Below are positions 22,982 to 34,149 of a stretch of 64,000 bases of DNA, one piece after another. Source of the stretch: Ananas comosus (Eukaryota > Streptophyta > Magnoliopsida > Poales > Bromeliaceae); contig NC_033621.1 in assembly GCF_001540865.1 (NCBI RefSeq), positions 11,140,393-11,204,392 of the forward strand, given 5' to 3'. How positions within the stretch are numbered: the first letter of the stretch is position 1; every line of letters starts with the position of its first letter. The notes beneath the pieces are model-generated. The model had not been told where the DNA came from, ran no database searches, and worked only from the letters and a program-made list of their open reading frames with translations. The position numbers and the translations under genes are program-made.

Positions 22982-22982
<1 letters not shown>

Positions 22983-23131
22983 GCTCAAAGTAGATCTTTC
23001 CACAAAGATATCAGGATCTTGAACCAACAGACTGCTAAAATAGGGTTGAGGGTTTGTTGCCGACAAAATATCCTAATTAATGGCAGCTCCTGACATGACA
23101 GGAAATAGGGGGCAAAAATTGTACGGGCATA

Positions 23132-23294
23132 TTGTTTTTTTTTTTTTTTTGAAAGATAGATAGCATGCTATTTGTTTTGTTTATTTCATTTAGAAATAAA
23201 TTTAGCTGAAAATGTGAATCAACTAGGATTTGAGCTTGGGACCTCGGGTATTAACCACCAAGCTCTTCACCACTTGCTCTAGGGACGGTCGGTG
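23132..23294 (-). mobile_element. tRNA-derived SINE, near full length
   Basis: Read on the minus strand: A-box-like AGAGCAAGTGGTGAAGAG at the 5' end, B-box region (aagctcaaatcct eroded), aaataaatttagctg, then a run of T on the plus strand as the poly-A tail. Located 0.6-0.75 kb upstream of the ACS start codon. Confidence 0.8.
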
Positions 23295-23522
23295 TATGGA
23301 CATAGTGTTTAAATTAGCATTTTTGGGGATTGCTCTCGATGGGCGCCACGTGACTCGCAGACGTCCATCCCACCGTCCCTTTTCCTTCCTCTACTTCTTT
23401 CTCTCACTAAAAAAAATCACATTTTTTAAGACAAAAAAGGGACGGTGAGATGGGTACCTGCGAGCCACGTGGCGCCTTTCCGGAGCGTCCTCAAAAATGT
23501 TAATGTGGACACTATGTCCACA
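23295..23522. mobile_element. GC-rich foldback MITE with two G-boxes
   Basis: Arms of about 90 bp: tggacatagtg...catttttgggg...gggcgccacgtgactcgcag...ccgtcccttt on the left and the mirror image on the right. Each arm carries CACGTG (23347-23352 and 23466-23471), the bHLH/bZIP G-box. It abuts the 5' end of the SINE at 23132-23294 and lies 0.75-1 kb upstream of the ACS start. Confidence 0.88.
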
Positions 23523-23737
23523 CAAATTTTGCTGGAAAATAGGCGAAAGAATTGCTATATTAATAAGAAGGGCCAAAAAAAAAGAAGAAGAAGAAGAAGA
23601 AATCAACTTGGTGGAACCTACTGCACAAAAATTTTATGGAAATAGTAGCTATTGCTTTCAGTGTCGATCTTATTTTGAGATTCATGCTTATTTATATGGT
23701 GAAAGATGGATGGAATATTCTAGTTTGAAAATTATTT

Positions 23738-23896
23738 ATATACTAACCATCCCTAGAGCAAGTGGTAAAGGACTTGGTGGTTGATAACCGAGACCCAAAT
23801 TCGAATCCTAGTTGATTCACATTTCCAGCTAAGTTTATTTCTGAATGAAATAAACGAAGCGCGTAGCGTGCTACCTATCTCTCTCAAAAAAAAAAA
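23738..23896 (+). mobile_element. tRNA-derived SINE, near full length
   Basis: A-box-like AGAGCAAGTGGTAAAGGA, B box ATTCGAATCC, then tagttgattcacatttcc, aagtttatttctg, aaataaacgaagc, gtgctacc and a poly-A tail. Confidence 0.87.
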
Positions 23897-24479
23897 GAAA
23901 ATTATTTATATATATAAAAATTTTGTTCTAAAAAAAAATTATATTAAACGGCATTGGATATTATAATTTATTATTTTTAATAATCAATTGTTTTACATTG
24001 GTAGCGCGAAGCAAAGAAGTGGATTTATGATGACCAAGTCTAAATTAATTGTATTATCAAAAACATTCTTTTTTTATATATCCAAAACATTAATTTAAAA
24101 ATATTTTTAATTATTTTTTAACTATTTAAATTTCATAAAATTATGATAAAAATTAATGGTGGGAGAAGTATGTAACTGTTTATCTTTCCTATAGCAATTT
24201 TACCATAATATTATAATATTGGAGGAAAGATTAAATGCACCTGTAAACTTTTAGAGTCATTTAAAATATACAAAAGATGCTTTTTGAGATCATAATTGAC
24301 CCAAATGAGTATATAAATCTCATTTGCAAGAACAAAATCTACTGAACCAATATAATTTTATGATGATCATTACTCCTTTTGAATTATCAACATCAACATG
24401 CCTTATGAATATGCAATCCAAGATAAGTGTGGGTTGTTGAATATCCCAAAATCCACCCATCATCTTCTTTTTTTCTTTT

Positions 24480-24600
24480 TTCTTTTTTTTTTTGAGAAAG
24501 GTAGTTGCTACTCACTTCATTCATATGGAAAAATAAATTCAGCTACAAAATTGAGGCAACTCGGCCTCAGATAAGATACAAACCACCGGACCGAAAAAAG
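24480..24600 (-). mobile_element. SINE-like 3' fragment
   Basis: A T-run followed by gctactcacttcattcat, aataaattcagctac and gaggcaactcggcctcag, sharing phrases with 22850-22950. Confidence 0.5.
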
Positions 24601-25197
24601 AAAATAAAAATAAATAATAAAAAAAGCTTAAAAAAATAAAAAACAATAAAGAAGGTAAATAAATTTTTTTAAAAAAGAGTTCACGTAGAATTGCAAAACT
24701 CAGTCCACTTACTTTTCAAGTACCAAGCTCGTCTAACCACGATTAGAGAATCTGAAAATTGAATTCTAAAAATCATGTTATATTTTTTTTTCCCGCTAAA
24801 TTATCCACCAATAGATTGTGATATTAATTAGATCTTTCGCTGTTGTCCTTTGTGAGCGGTTCTTAGATAGAAACTCAAATCCATCAATTATCACATCAAA
24901 TCTACAAGACATGCACATAAATTATCATGCCAACTAATTGACCTTTAAACACTTGTTAGTAACTTCTAAAGTACTTTCCCATACATTCTAATTTTAGTTT
25001 CCATTAATCATTATTGTTTACGTATGTTTAAAGTAAACTCACAGAATAAGTGAATTAGATTGATTAATCTTTTGGATCGTAATTGTACGGGTACACAAAT
25101 TTATTTGTAGTCATTAATGAATCTCAGAGAAAATCACCTCTAGTGTTTCTAATTACGATAAACAAAAGTGAACAGTTAGGATGGATTGATAATAGAA
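24601..25197. other. AT-rich intergenic DNA
   Basis: No gene or element boundary recognised. Confidence 0.5.
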
Positions 25198-25609
25198 GGG
25201 TTAATTTCATTCAGATCCCTGTAAATATAGTAAATGACAAATATTTTTTTACAAAGTTCAACTTGCATATATTGTCTCTATAAAAATCCTAATAATTTCA
25301 AATATGTCCCCACCATTATAATCCGTTAGAAAAATTTAGTTAATCATACGTTAAATACTTAACCCTGGTTAATTTTTGACATTTTTATCTTTCTTATAAT
25401 ATTATACTGTAATAATTTTTAAAGGAACATACTTGTGATCGCAAAATTGAAAATATAAATAGTTCTCTAACGATTTTCTAACGGTAATAAATTAAAATGA
25501 TATATTTGAAAACATCAGGACTTTTGTAGAAACAATTTATGACAATTGAATTTTGTAGGGATATGTTTGTCATTCACTATATTTGCAGAGACTTGTATGA
25601 AATTAACCC
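25198..25609. mobile_element. TIR foldback element, family G
   Basis: 412 bp with perfect ends GGGTTAATTTCAT and ATGAAATTAACCC and mirrored interior (atatagtaaatgacaaata / tttgtcattcactatatt; atccgttaga / tctaacgg). No ORF. Relatives at 27904, 28133, 28745, 28978 and 30502. Confidence 0.88.
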
Positions 25610-25924
25610 AAAACTAGTAAAATGGACGGCAAAAAATTATAAAAACCAATCTGCAATTTTGGGATAATAGGGGGGAGATTTGTACATTTTACCCAATAAT
25701 CGGATAACAAATCATAGAGATATATTTGAAAACATCAGAGATTTTGTAAGAAGAATATATGAAAGTTGAATTTTATAGGGATATATTTGTCATTCATTAT
25801 ATTTGTAGAGATCTATATGAAATTAACCTAAAAAAATAGTAAAATGCACCTGAAAATTATAAGAACCAGTTCGCAATATTGGGATAATAGGGGGCAGATT
25901 TGTACATTTTACTCAATAATCGAA
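25502..25924 (+). repeat. Tandem duplication, about 220-bp unit
   Basis: atatttgaaaacatcag...agtaaaatg...ttgggataataggggg...gatttgtacattttac occurs at 25502-25690 and again at 25722-25924. It includes the right end of the family G element. Confidence 0.85.
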
Positions 25925-26689
25925 TCAAATCAAACCAGGTGAGATCGCCCGCAGGTTTTCGCAGCACTTCCCTGGTTTTAATTAATTTCCACTTAACCAA
26001 AGTTTAAATTTAATTATTCTTAATTTGCTGGGTCATTGTCACCACCACATAAGGTGAAACATTGATACATTTTAGGCAACTAAATGTCAAAATTACGTAA
26101 TTATTTAAGGGAAAGAACTGTTTAACTTTAAGAATTATATATTATGGATATAAAACCACGTTTATTTCTCCGTAACCAATTTTCAGATTCAGGGTTAATA
26201 TTTACTTCGGTTATTTGTTTAATAAAATGTTAATGACTTTGAAATTATACTTATCCTATCTTTTGTAGTTATTTTACTAAAATAAAAAAAAAAATGAAGT
26301 TAAAAAAGAATTACTCGTAATTGACTTGTAACCACTTAGAATTAAGTCAATTACAAATTTTAGAAAAATTAATTTATAGAAAAATTTAAATAATAATGAG
26401 ATAAAAACTTAATTACACTCTGCTACACTCTATTTTAGTTTTATTTTTATTTACTATATTATACTCTTTTTTTTCCCAAAGACACTAGTATATTATTATT
26501 ATATTTTATAAATCTTTACACTGTGTTTTAGATTTATATTTAACTTTCTACTTTGTACTTTTTTTTCTCATACATACAACTAAACTACTTCCGTTCTTTA
26601 CCGACCTCTATATTACTATTAACAAATTCATTGTTTTAAACAAAAAAATCTAATAAATTTATTAAGAAATGCTGGTTAAATAATATAAT
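25925..26689. other. AT-rich intergenic DNA
   Basis: No gene or element boundary recognised. Confidence 0.5.
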
Positions 26690-27290
26690 GTTTGGGCGAT
26701 ATTTACATTACTTTCTCTCTTTCTCCTCCTTTCCCTCCGCTTTCTTGTGCTTCTCTGCGCCCATCTCCTCCTCGCCCTCTACCTCCACCGCAGCAGATTT
26801 ATCACCCACGAAATCCACTTACGAGAATCTGTTAGTCTATACCACTACCGCCAATGATGATGAAGAGGAAGTGCTTCTTAACACCAAGAAACTTGCTGGA
26901 AAGGGAGGGGGCACGTGGCACACAACACCCATTCGGGGCCGGCGACACATGCAGTGGAGACATAGGAGAGCATGACGATATTGGAGAAGAGGGCGGCAGA
27001 ATTGGAGGCGGTGTCACAGAGGGCGGCGGCGTGTGCGACCTTGGTGGGGTCAGAGGCGAGGAAGGAGGGGTTGGGGGGGTGAGTGGGCGCGGCTGAGAGC
27101 GCGTGGGGCAGAGGCGAGGCAGGGCGTCCCAGTAGTCTGAGCGGCTAGTGCAGCCTTGGCGGTGTTGGAGGTGACAAGGGCGGGGGGTGCGCGGGCACGA
27201 GCGAGGATGCACAGAGCAAAGCGAGGCAAATCGCCTCAGCCTCCGCCTCCGCCGCCCTCTTCGGAGAGGAAAAAAAAGAACGAGAAAAAA
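26690..27290 (-). pseudogene. GC-rich coding-like remnant, unrecognised
   Basis: A 600-bp island of high GC in AT-rich DNA. On the minus strand one frame reads ASDPTKVAHAAALCDTASNS and AALFSNIVML with mostly C/G third positions. A neighbouring frame reads ALVTSNTAKAALAAQTTG, so at least one frameshift separates them. The plus strand also has open frames (for example 26854-27096), which I regard as shadows. No family is recognised. A (GA)n tract bounds it on the right. Confidence 0.4.
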
Positions 27291-27887
27291 AAAAAAAAAG
27301 AAGAGAGAGAGAGAGAGAAAGAAGAGAATACGAGTTTTTTGATAAGTTTTTTTAAAATCCGGATCGAATCTGTAAAATTCAAAATAGTGACATGCTTTTG
27401 CAAAAAAAAATTAATTATAAAATTATTCTATTTTCAAAGCAATAACATTATTTTTAGCATTTAATGTTATATAGTTGTTTAGAGTTTGAATATAAAAAAA
27501 CCCCTTTATAAATACTCGCTTTTTTATTTTCTCTTTTTAATTTTCAAAAATTCATATTTTATCTTCTCAATATTTTAAATTGTTGCATTTAAATCATCTC
27601 CATCAGGTTTCCATCATTATTCCATTTATTTCTTAAAATTTATACCGAAAATGCACTTCAAAATAACAAAAATATATTAAAAAATTATTTTTTCTTATAG
27701 AAGATGTCAGGATAATTTGATTATTTTATCCTCCACATTAACGTCATACCACGTAAAAATATTTCTCAAATTTAATGGGACAATACAGTTTTTTGAAAGT
27801 CATGGAAGGTTAGTAAAAATAATAGATATTTATAAGAAAATTTTTAATAATTTAATCTAGCAAATACATAAGTTTGGTAAAAATGAT
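27291..27887. other. AT-rich intergenic DNA
   Basis: Starts with a GA-rich run; no gene or element boundary recognised. N at 27889 marks the next block. Confidence 0.5.
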
Positions 27888-29630
27888 GNTTTATAATTAA
27901 AATAATGGTTAATTTTATATAGATTCCTGTAAATATATTATTACAAAGTTCAACTTTTATATGTTGTCCCTAGCTACAAAAGTCCTGGTGTTTTCAAATA
28001 TATTCCTACCATTAGAATCCGTTAGAAAATTTTAATTAATCATAGCTTAAATAATAAATAATTTACCCTGATTAGTTTTTAATATTTTTATCCCTCTTAT
28101 ATTATATTATACTGTTAAGACTTTTGAAGGGTTAATTTCATACAAGTCACTGCAAACATAGTGAATGACAGATATATATCCCTAAGTTCAACTTTCATAT
28201 GTTGTCCCTACAAAAGTTCATGCTTTCAAATGTATCCCTCTGATTTGTTATCATTAGAGAACTATTTATATTTTCAGTTTTGCCATCACAAATAAGTCCC
28301 TCCAAAAGGCATAACTGTATAATATAAGAGGGGTAAAAATGTCAAAAATTAATCAGGGTTAAGTATTTAACTAAATTTTTTTAACGGATTCTAACGGCAG
28401 GGACATATTTAAAAATAATAGGATTTTTCTAGGGACAATATATACAAATTAAGAAAAAAACTTCAAATAACACCCCGTGGTTTTACACTTTTTCACTTTA
28501 ATACCCTACGGTTTAAAGTGTATCAATTTAGTGCCCCATGGTTTCATTTTTATTTTTTTATTATTGATTTCGCTAATTTTTTTCGTTAAATAAGTGACAA
28601 AGTTAAAACTAATAGGTACTTTAAAGTGAATATTCAATAAATCCGCGTGGGCTATCTGAAGTTTTTTTTTGTATATAATTTAACGAAATATTAACAGAAA
28701 AACTAACGAAAAGATAAAAATGAAACNTTATAATTAAAATAAGGGTTAATTTTATACAGATTCCTACAAATATAGTGAATGACAAATATATTACTATAAA
28801 ATTCAACTTTTATATGTTGTCCCTAGCTACAAAAGTCATGGTGTTTTCAAATATATTCCTGCCATTAGAATCCGTTAGAAAATTTTAATTAATCATAGCT
28901 TAAATAATAAATACTTTACCTTGGTTAGTTTTTAATATGTTTACTCCTCTTATATTATACTGTTAAGACTTTTGAAGGGTTAATTTCATACAAGTCACTG
29001 CAAACATAGTAAATGACAAATATATATCCCTAAGTTCAACTTTCATATATTGTCCCTACAAAAGTTCATGCTTTCAAATGTATCCCTCCGATTTGTTATC
29101 GTTAGAGAACTATTTATATTTTCAATTTTATCATCACAAATAAGTCCCTCCAAAAGGCATAACTGTATAATATAAGAGGGGTAAAAATGTCAAAAACTAA
29201 TCAGGGTTAAGTATTTAACTAAATTTTTTTAACGAATTCTAACGGCAGGGACATATTTAAAAATATTAGAATTTTTGTAGGGACAATATATACAAATTAA
29301 GAAAAAAACTTCAAATAACACCCCGTGGTTTTACACTTTTTCACTTTAATACCCTGCGGTTTAAAGTGTATCAATTTAGTGCCCCATGGTTTCATTTTTA
29401 TTTTTTTATTATTGATTCCGCTAATTTTTTTTGTTAAATAAGTGACAGAGTTAAAACTAATAGGTACTTTAAAGTGAATATTCGATAAACCTGGGTGGGG
29501 TATCTGAAGTTTTTTTTGTATATAATTTAACAAAATATTAACAGAAAAACTAACGAAAAAATAAAAATGAAACCACAGAACACTAATTTGATATACTTTG
29601 AACCACAAAAGTGGTATTTGAAATTTATCC
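27888..29630 (+). repeat. 845-bp tandem duplication of family G and H elements
   Basis: 27888-28726 is repeated with high identity at 28727-29571. Each unit has a truncated family G element (ataagggttaattttatac), a second family G element (gaagggttaatttcatac), then a family H element (cttcaaataacaccccg). The second unit's H element is complete (29301-29630); the first is cut at 28725. Both units begin at an N (27889, 28727). Confidence 0.88.
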
Positions 29631-29739
29631 GAAAATTAAATTTTATAAATATATATTTCTCATTCGTTATATTTGTAGGGATATGTACGAAATTAATCCT
29701 AAAATTAATTAATCAGTACTAGCCGTCCAAAATCTCTTC

Positions 29740-29930
29740 TTTCACAGGAGTGGGACGTGGGGCCACCCGCGGGCGGTCAAAGANCGGAGCTGAGATTCGA
29801 CCGCCCACCGGAAACGGCGAAAGAAGCTGACTTTCAAGTCGTACGGATTCTCGACTGAAAAACAAATTAATTGGATCCGGGACCCAGGGCTGAGATGGGC
29901 GCCGCGTCGGAGTTTTTTCTTCTTTTTTTT
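29740..29930. other. GC-rich island, unassigned
   Basis: gtggggccacccgcgggcgg and later cgaccgcccaccgg form an inverted pair; gatgggcgccgcg follows. N at 29784. No frame recognised. Confidence 0.4.
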
Positions 29931-30010
29931 TAATATATATTTTTTACTATAATTATTTATTTACTTTTTTAAAAAAAAATTTATTTTTTAAGGATTTTCT
30001 TTTTTATTTT

Positions 30011-30382
30011 TAGGCTAAATTACATAAAACCTTTCTGTCAAAATCCGATTTTGTACTTTTCTAAAAATCTACACTTTGCCCCCTTGTAAAATAAAAATTG
30101 TTCACTTCGCCCCCTACCGTTAGTAATCTGTTAGAGTTCCGTTTATAATACATTATTATATATTTTTTTATACCAAAAATGCCCTCAGCCTTCTCTCCTG
30201 TGAACATAGTGAGGGGCAAAATGGTGAGGGGCGAAGTGGTTATTTTATCATCACAGTTCACACCGTACTCTTCTGTGAATATTTTTCATTTTACAAGAGG
30301 GCATAATATAGATTTTAAATGACAGAAGGGAAAGTGAAAAATCGGGTTTTAACATGAGGGTTTTTTGTAATTTAGCCTTATT
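30011..30382. mobile_element. TIR foldback element, family I
   Basis: Ends AGGCTAAATTACATAAAACC and GGTTTTTTGTAATTTAGCCT are inverted. The flanks share TATTTTT on each side, a possible 7-bp target duplication. Inner ttgccccctt/gagggcat phrases also mirror. No ORF. Confidence 0.82.
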
Positions 30383-30501
30383 TTTAATGAATTTTTAAAT
30401 AATTATAACTTAATTTCAAATAGTTTAGATTATACAGTTTTATGACTTAAGAGTGATTTTTATTTTATGGGGAGCGATTTAGTATCAAATAATTTTAAAT
30501 A

Positions 30502-30917
30502 AAGTTAATTTTGTTTAGGTCCTTTCAAACATAATGAATTGCAAATATATTACTACAAAGTTCAACTTTTGTTTGTTGTCTTAACAAAAGTCCTGATATT
30601 TTCAAATATCCCTGCTGTTAGGATCCGTTAGAAAATATTAGTTAACCATAAATAAATACTTAATTCTAGTTAGTTAATGAGATAAATTGATCTTTTTATC
30701 CTTTTCAATTAACCGTTGAAACTTTTTAGGGACATATTTATGATGGTAAAAAAATTATTTTAGTTATAAAATAAACAGTATTTTAACGGTAACAAATTAG
30801 AGGAACATATTTAAAAATATTAGAAGTTTTGTAGAGACAACATATGAAAGTTGAACTTAAATTTGTAAGAATATATTTACAATTTACTATATTTGCAGGG
30901 ACCTGTATAAAGTTAAC
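30502..30917. mobile_element. TIR foldback element, family G
   Basis: aaagttaattttgtttaggtc to gacctgtataaagttaact, with the family interior (caaatatattactacaaag, gatccgttagaaaat). More diverged than the 25198 copy. Confidence 0.8.
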
Positions 30918-30979
30918 TCTTTTAAATAATACAATTTAGATTTAAACAGTATAATTTCGCAACTTTTTATTCTTATTCT

Positions 30980-31340
30980 TTTTTTGTGCAGTAGCGACTG
31001 CACATTATGGCCTTCCCATGAAAATAACATCATATATTTTTCTTTTTTTTGTCATTTCGTTTTTCTTCTTTTCCTTTTCCTTTTACACTCTTTGCATTTT
31101 TTTCGCTACCGCACCTTCTCCTCCGCCCTCGGCTATAGCAGCCACCCTTGCCAGGACGTGCTTTTTCTTTTTGTCGTCCTCAAATTTTGTGGTACGCTCA
31201 TCGCTGTTGTCGTCCACGGCCACGCCTTACGCTGTAGTCTCACCTTAGTGATCAATCCGACATCAAAGCCCGCATCACCGCCGCCAGCATCAGGAGAGGT
31301 GTGGGTGAGGTAGGAGAAAGGAGAGCAGTGTCGATGTGAG
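30980..31340. other. Coding-like remnant, unrecognised
   Basis: A moderately GC-rich stretch with short open frames on both strands (for example 30984-31313), low-complexity S/A/P-rich products and no family recognised. Probably a degraded exon or leader. Confidence 0.25.
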
Positions 31341-31799
31341 AGTAGAGATACCTTGGCCAGTTTACTAAAAATTCGTAAAATAAAAAAAAAAAAAAGTCTA
31401 TTTTTACAATAATACAAAATTGATGAACTTTTTATAGAAATTGGCCTTCTTTTCGAAGAAAAAAATACTGTAAAATGTTGAAGAAATAAATAAGTATAAT
31501 TCGAGTAAATCAAATGACTAATTAATAATAATAATTTTTTTTTAACTTTTAACTCTTTATTAAAAGAACAAAACATATTTGGAAAGGTGTTGGCGCCCCG
31601 ATCGAGCATCAACAAATATATGAGAATTCTTTAAAAAAAAAAAAAAGATTTTAGTCACTGACAAATGATCAGATTATGAGCTCAAACTTAGGAGCTCAGT
31701 TTGGTGGTTTTACTTTTGCTGTATAAGAAAATTGTTTCAGCATGTTGTATATTTTAAAGAAGTGATACCGTCAATTTAGCGTTAAAATTTTTGAAAAAG

Positions 31800-31955
31800 C
31801 ACTGACGGTCCCTAAAGTAAGCGGCAAAGAGCTTGGTGGTTAATACTCGATGTCCCAAGTTCGAATCCTACTTGATTCACATTTCTAGCTAAATTTATTT
31901 CTAAATGAAATAAACGAAGCGGATAATATGCTACCTATATCTCAAAGAAAAAAAA
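31800..31955 (+). mobile_element. tRNA-derived SINE, near full length
   Basis: A-box-like AAGTAAGCGGCAAAGAGC, B box GTTCGAATCC, tacttgattcacatttc, aatgaaataaacgaagc, atgctacc and a poly-A tail. Confidence 0.85.
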
Positions 31956-32469
31956 ATGAAAAAATGTGACTCAACTAAGCTGGTTTGTAAATTTTGTTGA
32001 GTTCGACAAATTTTTACAATCGGCGAAAAATTTTTAAACATCATAGCTTTTCCCTCGAGTGTACATTTTCAGCATGCAATCCTAATTCGGAAAACACTTT
32101 TTCGAGATTTAAGCCTTCGAGATCCAAATTTAAATGTTTAGGCCTCTATTTTATCATTTTTAGGTTATTTTTGAAAAATTTTATATTTTTTTATTTTCCG
32201 TCCGGAGACTTGATTATTTATGATCAGTTTATATATGTTTGGAGATAATATTAAAATTTCTTATCTTCAATAATAATAGAATTCGGGTATCGGCCCTACA
32301 TATATACATGGCGTTCAATAAATGTAACTAGTTTTTTTAGAGTTGATTAATGACATTTTTCTCTTATTGAAAAATTATGTTCTTTGTGTAATCCTCTCTT
32401 TTTGTCCTTATACTTCTTTTCTCTCTACGCGGCTTAGACATGCGACAAGAAATGTCACTTAAAAACTAG
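31956..32469. other. AT-rich intergenic DNA
   Basis: No gene seen; the 84-residue open frame at 31994-32248 is AT-rich and unconvincing. Confidence 0.5.
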
Positions 32470-32828
32470 AAAAAACTTCAAAAACCCCCCTTGTAGTTTC
32501 GTAGTTTCTCACTTTGCCCTCCTGTGGTTTAAAATGTATCATATTGCCCCCCTGTGGTTTCTTTTTTTTTTTTCAGTAACTTTTTCGTTAATATTTCATT
32601 AAATTATATACAAAAAACTTCAGATATTCATCTAGATTTATCAAATATTCACTTTAGTACCCTTTAATTTTAACTTTATCACTGATTTAAGAAAAAAAAA
32701 ATAATGAAATTGATAAGAAAAAGAGAAAAAAAAAAACCAGGGGGGGCAAATTGATACATTTTAAACCACAGGGAGACAAAGTGTGAAACTACGAAACCAC
32801 AGAGGGGGTTTTTGAATTTTTCCCTAAA
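32470..32828. mobile_element. TIR foldback element, family H
   Basis: aaaaacttcaaaaacccccc to gggggtttttgaattttt; interior ggtttaaaatgtatca and mirror tgatacattttaaacc. Confidence 0.82.
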
Positions 32829-33009
32829 AACTACTATGGAATAACATAACACTCAAAAAGACAAAAACCCTAGCCATTGACCTGAGCTAGCTAGTGTTTA
32901 ATATTGTTTAGTTTGATGTCCCTTTCACAATAAGCTAATATACATAAAGAAATTGAAGAAGATCATCTACAGCCTTAAATCTCTTAATTAATAGGCTCTT
33001 CTGATATAC

Positions 33010-33290
33010 AGGTTGGCATCTTTGAATCAATAAGACTTTTACGAGTAAGAAGAGATTCATATTTATAAATTATTTTCGATGATAGAATTTTTAAATTGAC
33101 GACTCGTACTGTTTAATATGATCTAGAATTAATATATCGAATAAAATTAATTTGATTCTTAAAAAGTTTAAATACTTTATATTATGTTTAATTATATGGA
33201 CCGTAAAATAGAGAAATTCTATCATTAAAAATAATTTATAAATACAAAAACGATCATATTTATAAAAGTATCGCAGTTGTACTCGTAATT
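33010..33290. mobile_element. Decayed foldback MITE, subfamily D-like
   Basis: attattttcgatgatagaat and its mirror attctatcattaaaaataat (shared frame of subfamilies A, C and D), with ttgacgactcgtactg in place of the usual cgacgatcggctccg. Confidence 0.6.
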
Positions 33291-33410
33291 AATGTGCCTC
33301 CATTTTATGGGCCTAAGCTGCTTTATAATGTGACCTAAAATGTTTTAGAGAACTTGATTTGAAACGTTAGAGAGAGACAGAGCTTGTAATTTCAATATAT
33401 ATATATATAT

Positions 33411-33640
33411 AGTCCGGCTGTAGTGCTTCTAATAGCATCAAGCACTTGGTGCTATCAAATTTTTCATTGTTAGATTTATTTTTTTGACTATTTTCATCTG
33501 TTAGATTATACTATTCAACCAACTACTCACTCAACCCAAGGGAACAACTATCATCCTAACTGCACATCCCTTAATCTAAGGGCCGAAAACCTAATAGCAC
33601 TAATGACTTGATGCTATTAAAAACATTGCAGCCTAATTCT
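33411..33640 (+). mobile_element. Foldback MITE, subfamily B
   Basis: Starts agtccggctgtagtgc. Tip hairpin ATAGCATCAAG / CTTGGTGCTAT; core attcaaccaactactcactc, ctgcacatccc; right tip gcactaatgacttgatgc. Confidence 0.85.
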
Positions 33641-33660
33641 ATATATGTAGAGAGAGAGAG

Positions 33661-34149
33661 TTGAGCTAGAATACTATTAGTAGCAAACGAGCTTCGTTGT
33701 CACGCATTTATTTTCGATGATAGAGCCTCCAAATTGACGATCGGCATTGAACATGTTCTATGCCACTTGAAGTATCTAGAAATCAAATTTCATACTTTTT
33801 CGATATTGTTCTCTTGTCCATCAAATTGACACAAAAATGAACGGTTGAAAATAAATATTCTTTAAAAACTGATGATAAGAGTCTTATAATCAAAATCAAG
33901 AGTATAGATCTTGTTATAAATAGTTTAAAGAATTTTCTAACTAAAATTCAATTGATTTGAATATCTTTTCGTCGTTAAATAAGAAAAACATCTCATATTG
34001 CTAACATTACAAATTTTAAAATTATTGGATCATTAGGCCAGCGTAAATCATATTCAATGGTGCCGATCGTCAATTTGGAGATTGCACCATCGAAAAGAAA
34101 TGAATGGCAGTGAAGCCCGTTTGTTGCTTATAGCAATTTAGCTTAACTA
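33661..34149. mobile_element. Foldback MITE, subfamily C
   Basis: ttgagctagaatactattag to tatagcaatttagctta, with mirrored ttttcgatgatagagcc / caccatcgaaaa and the inner agtttaaagaattttctaac. Flanked by (GA)n and (TC)n(TA)n. Confidence 0.85.
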
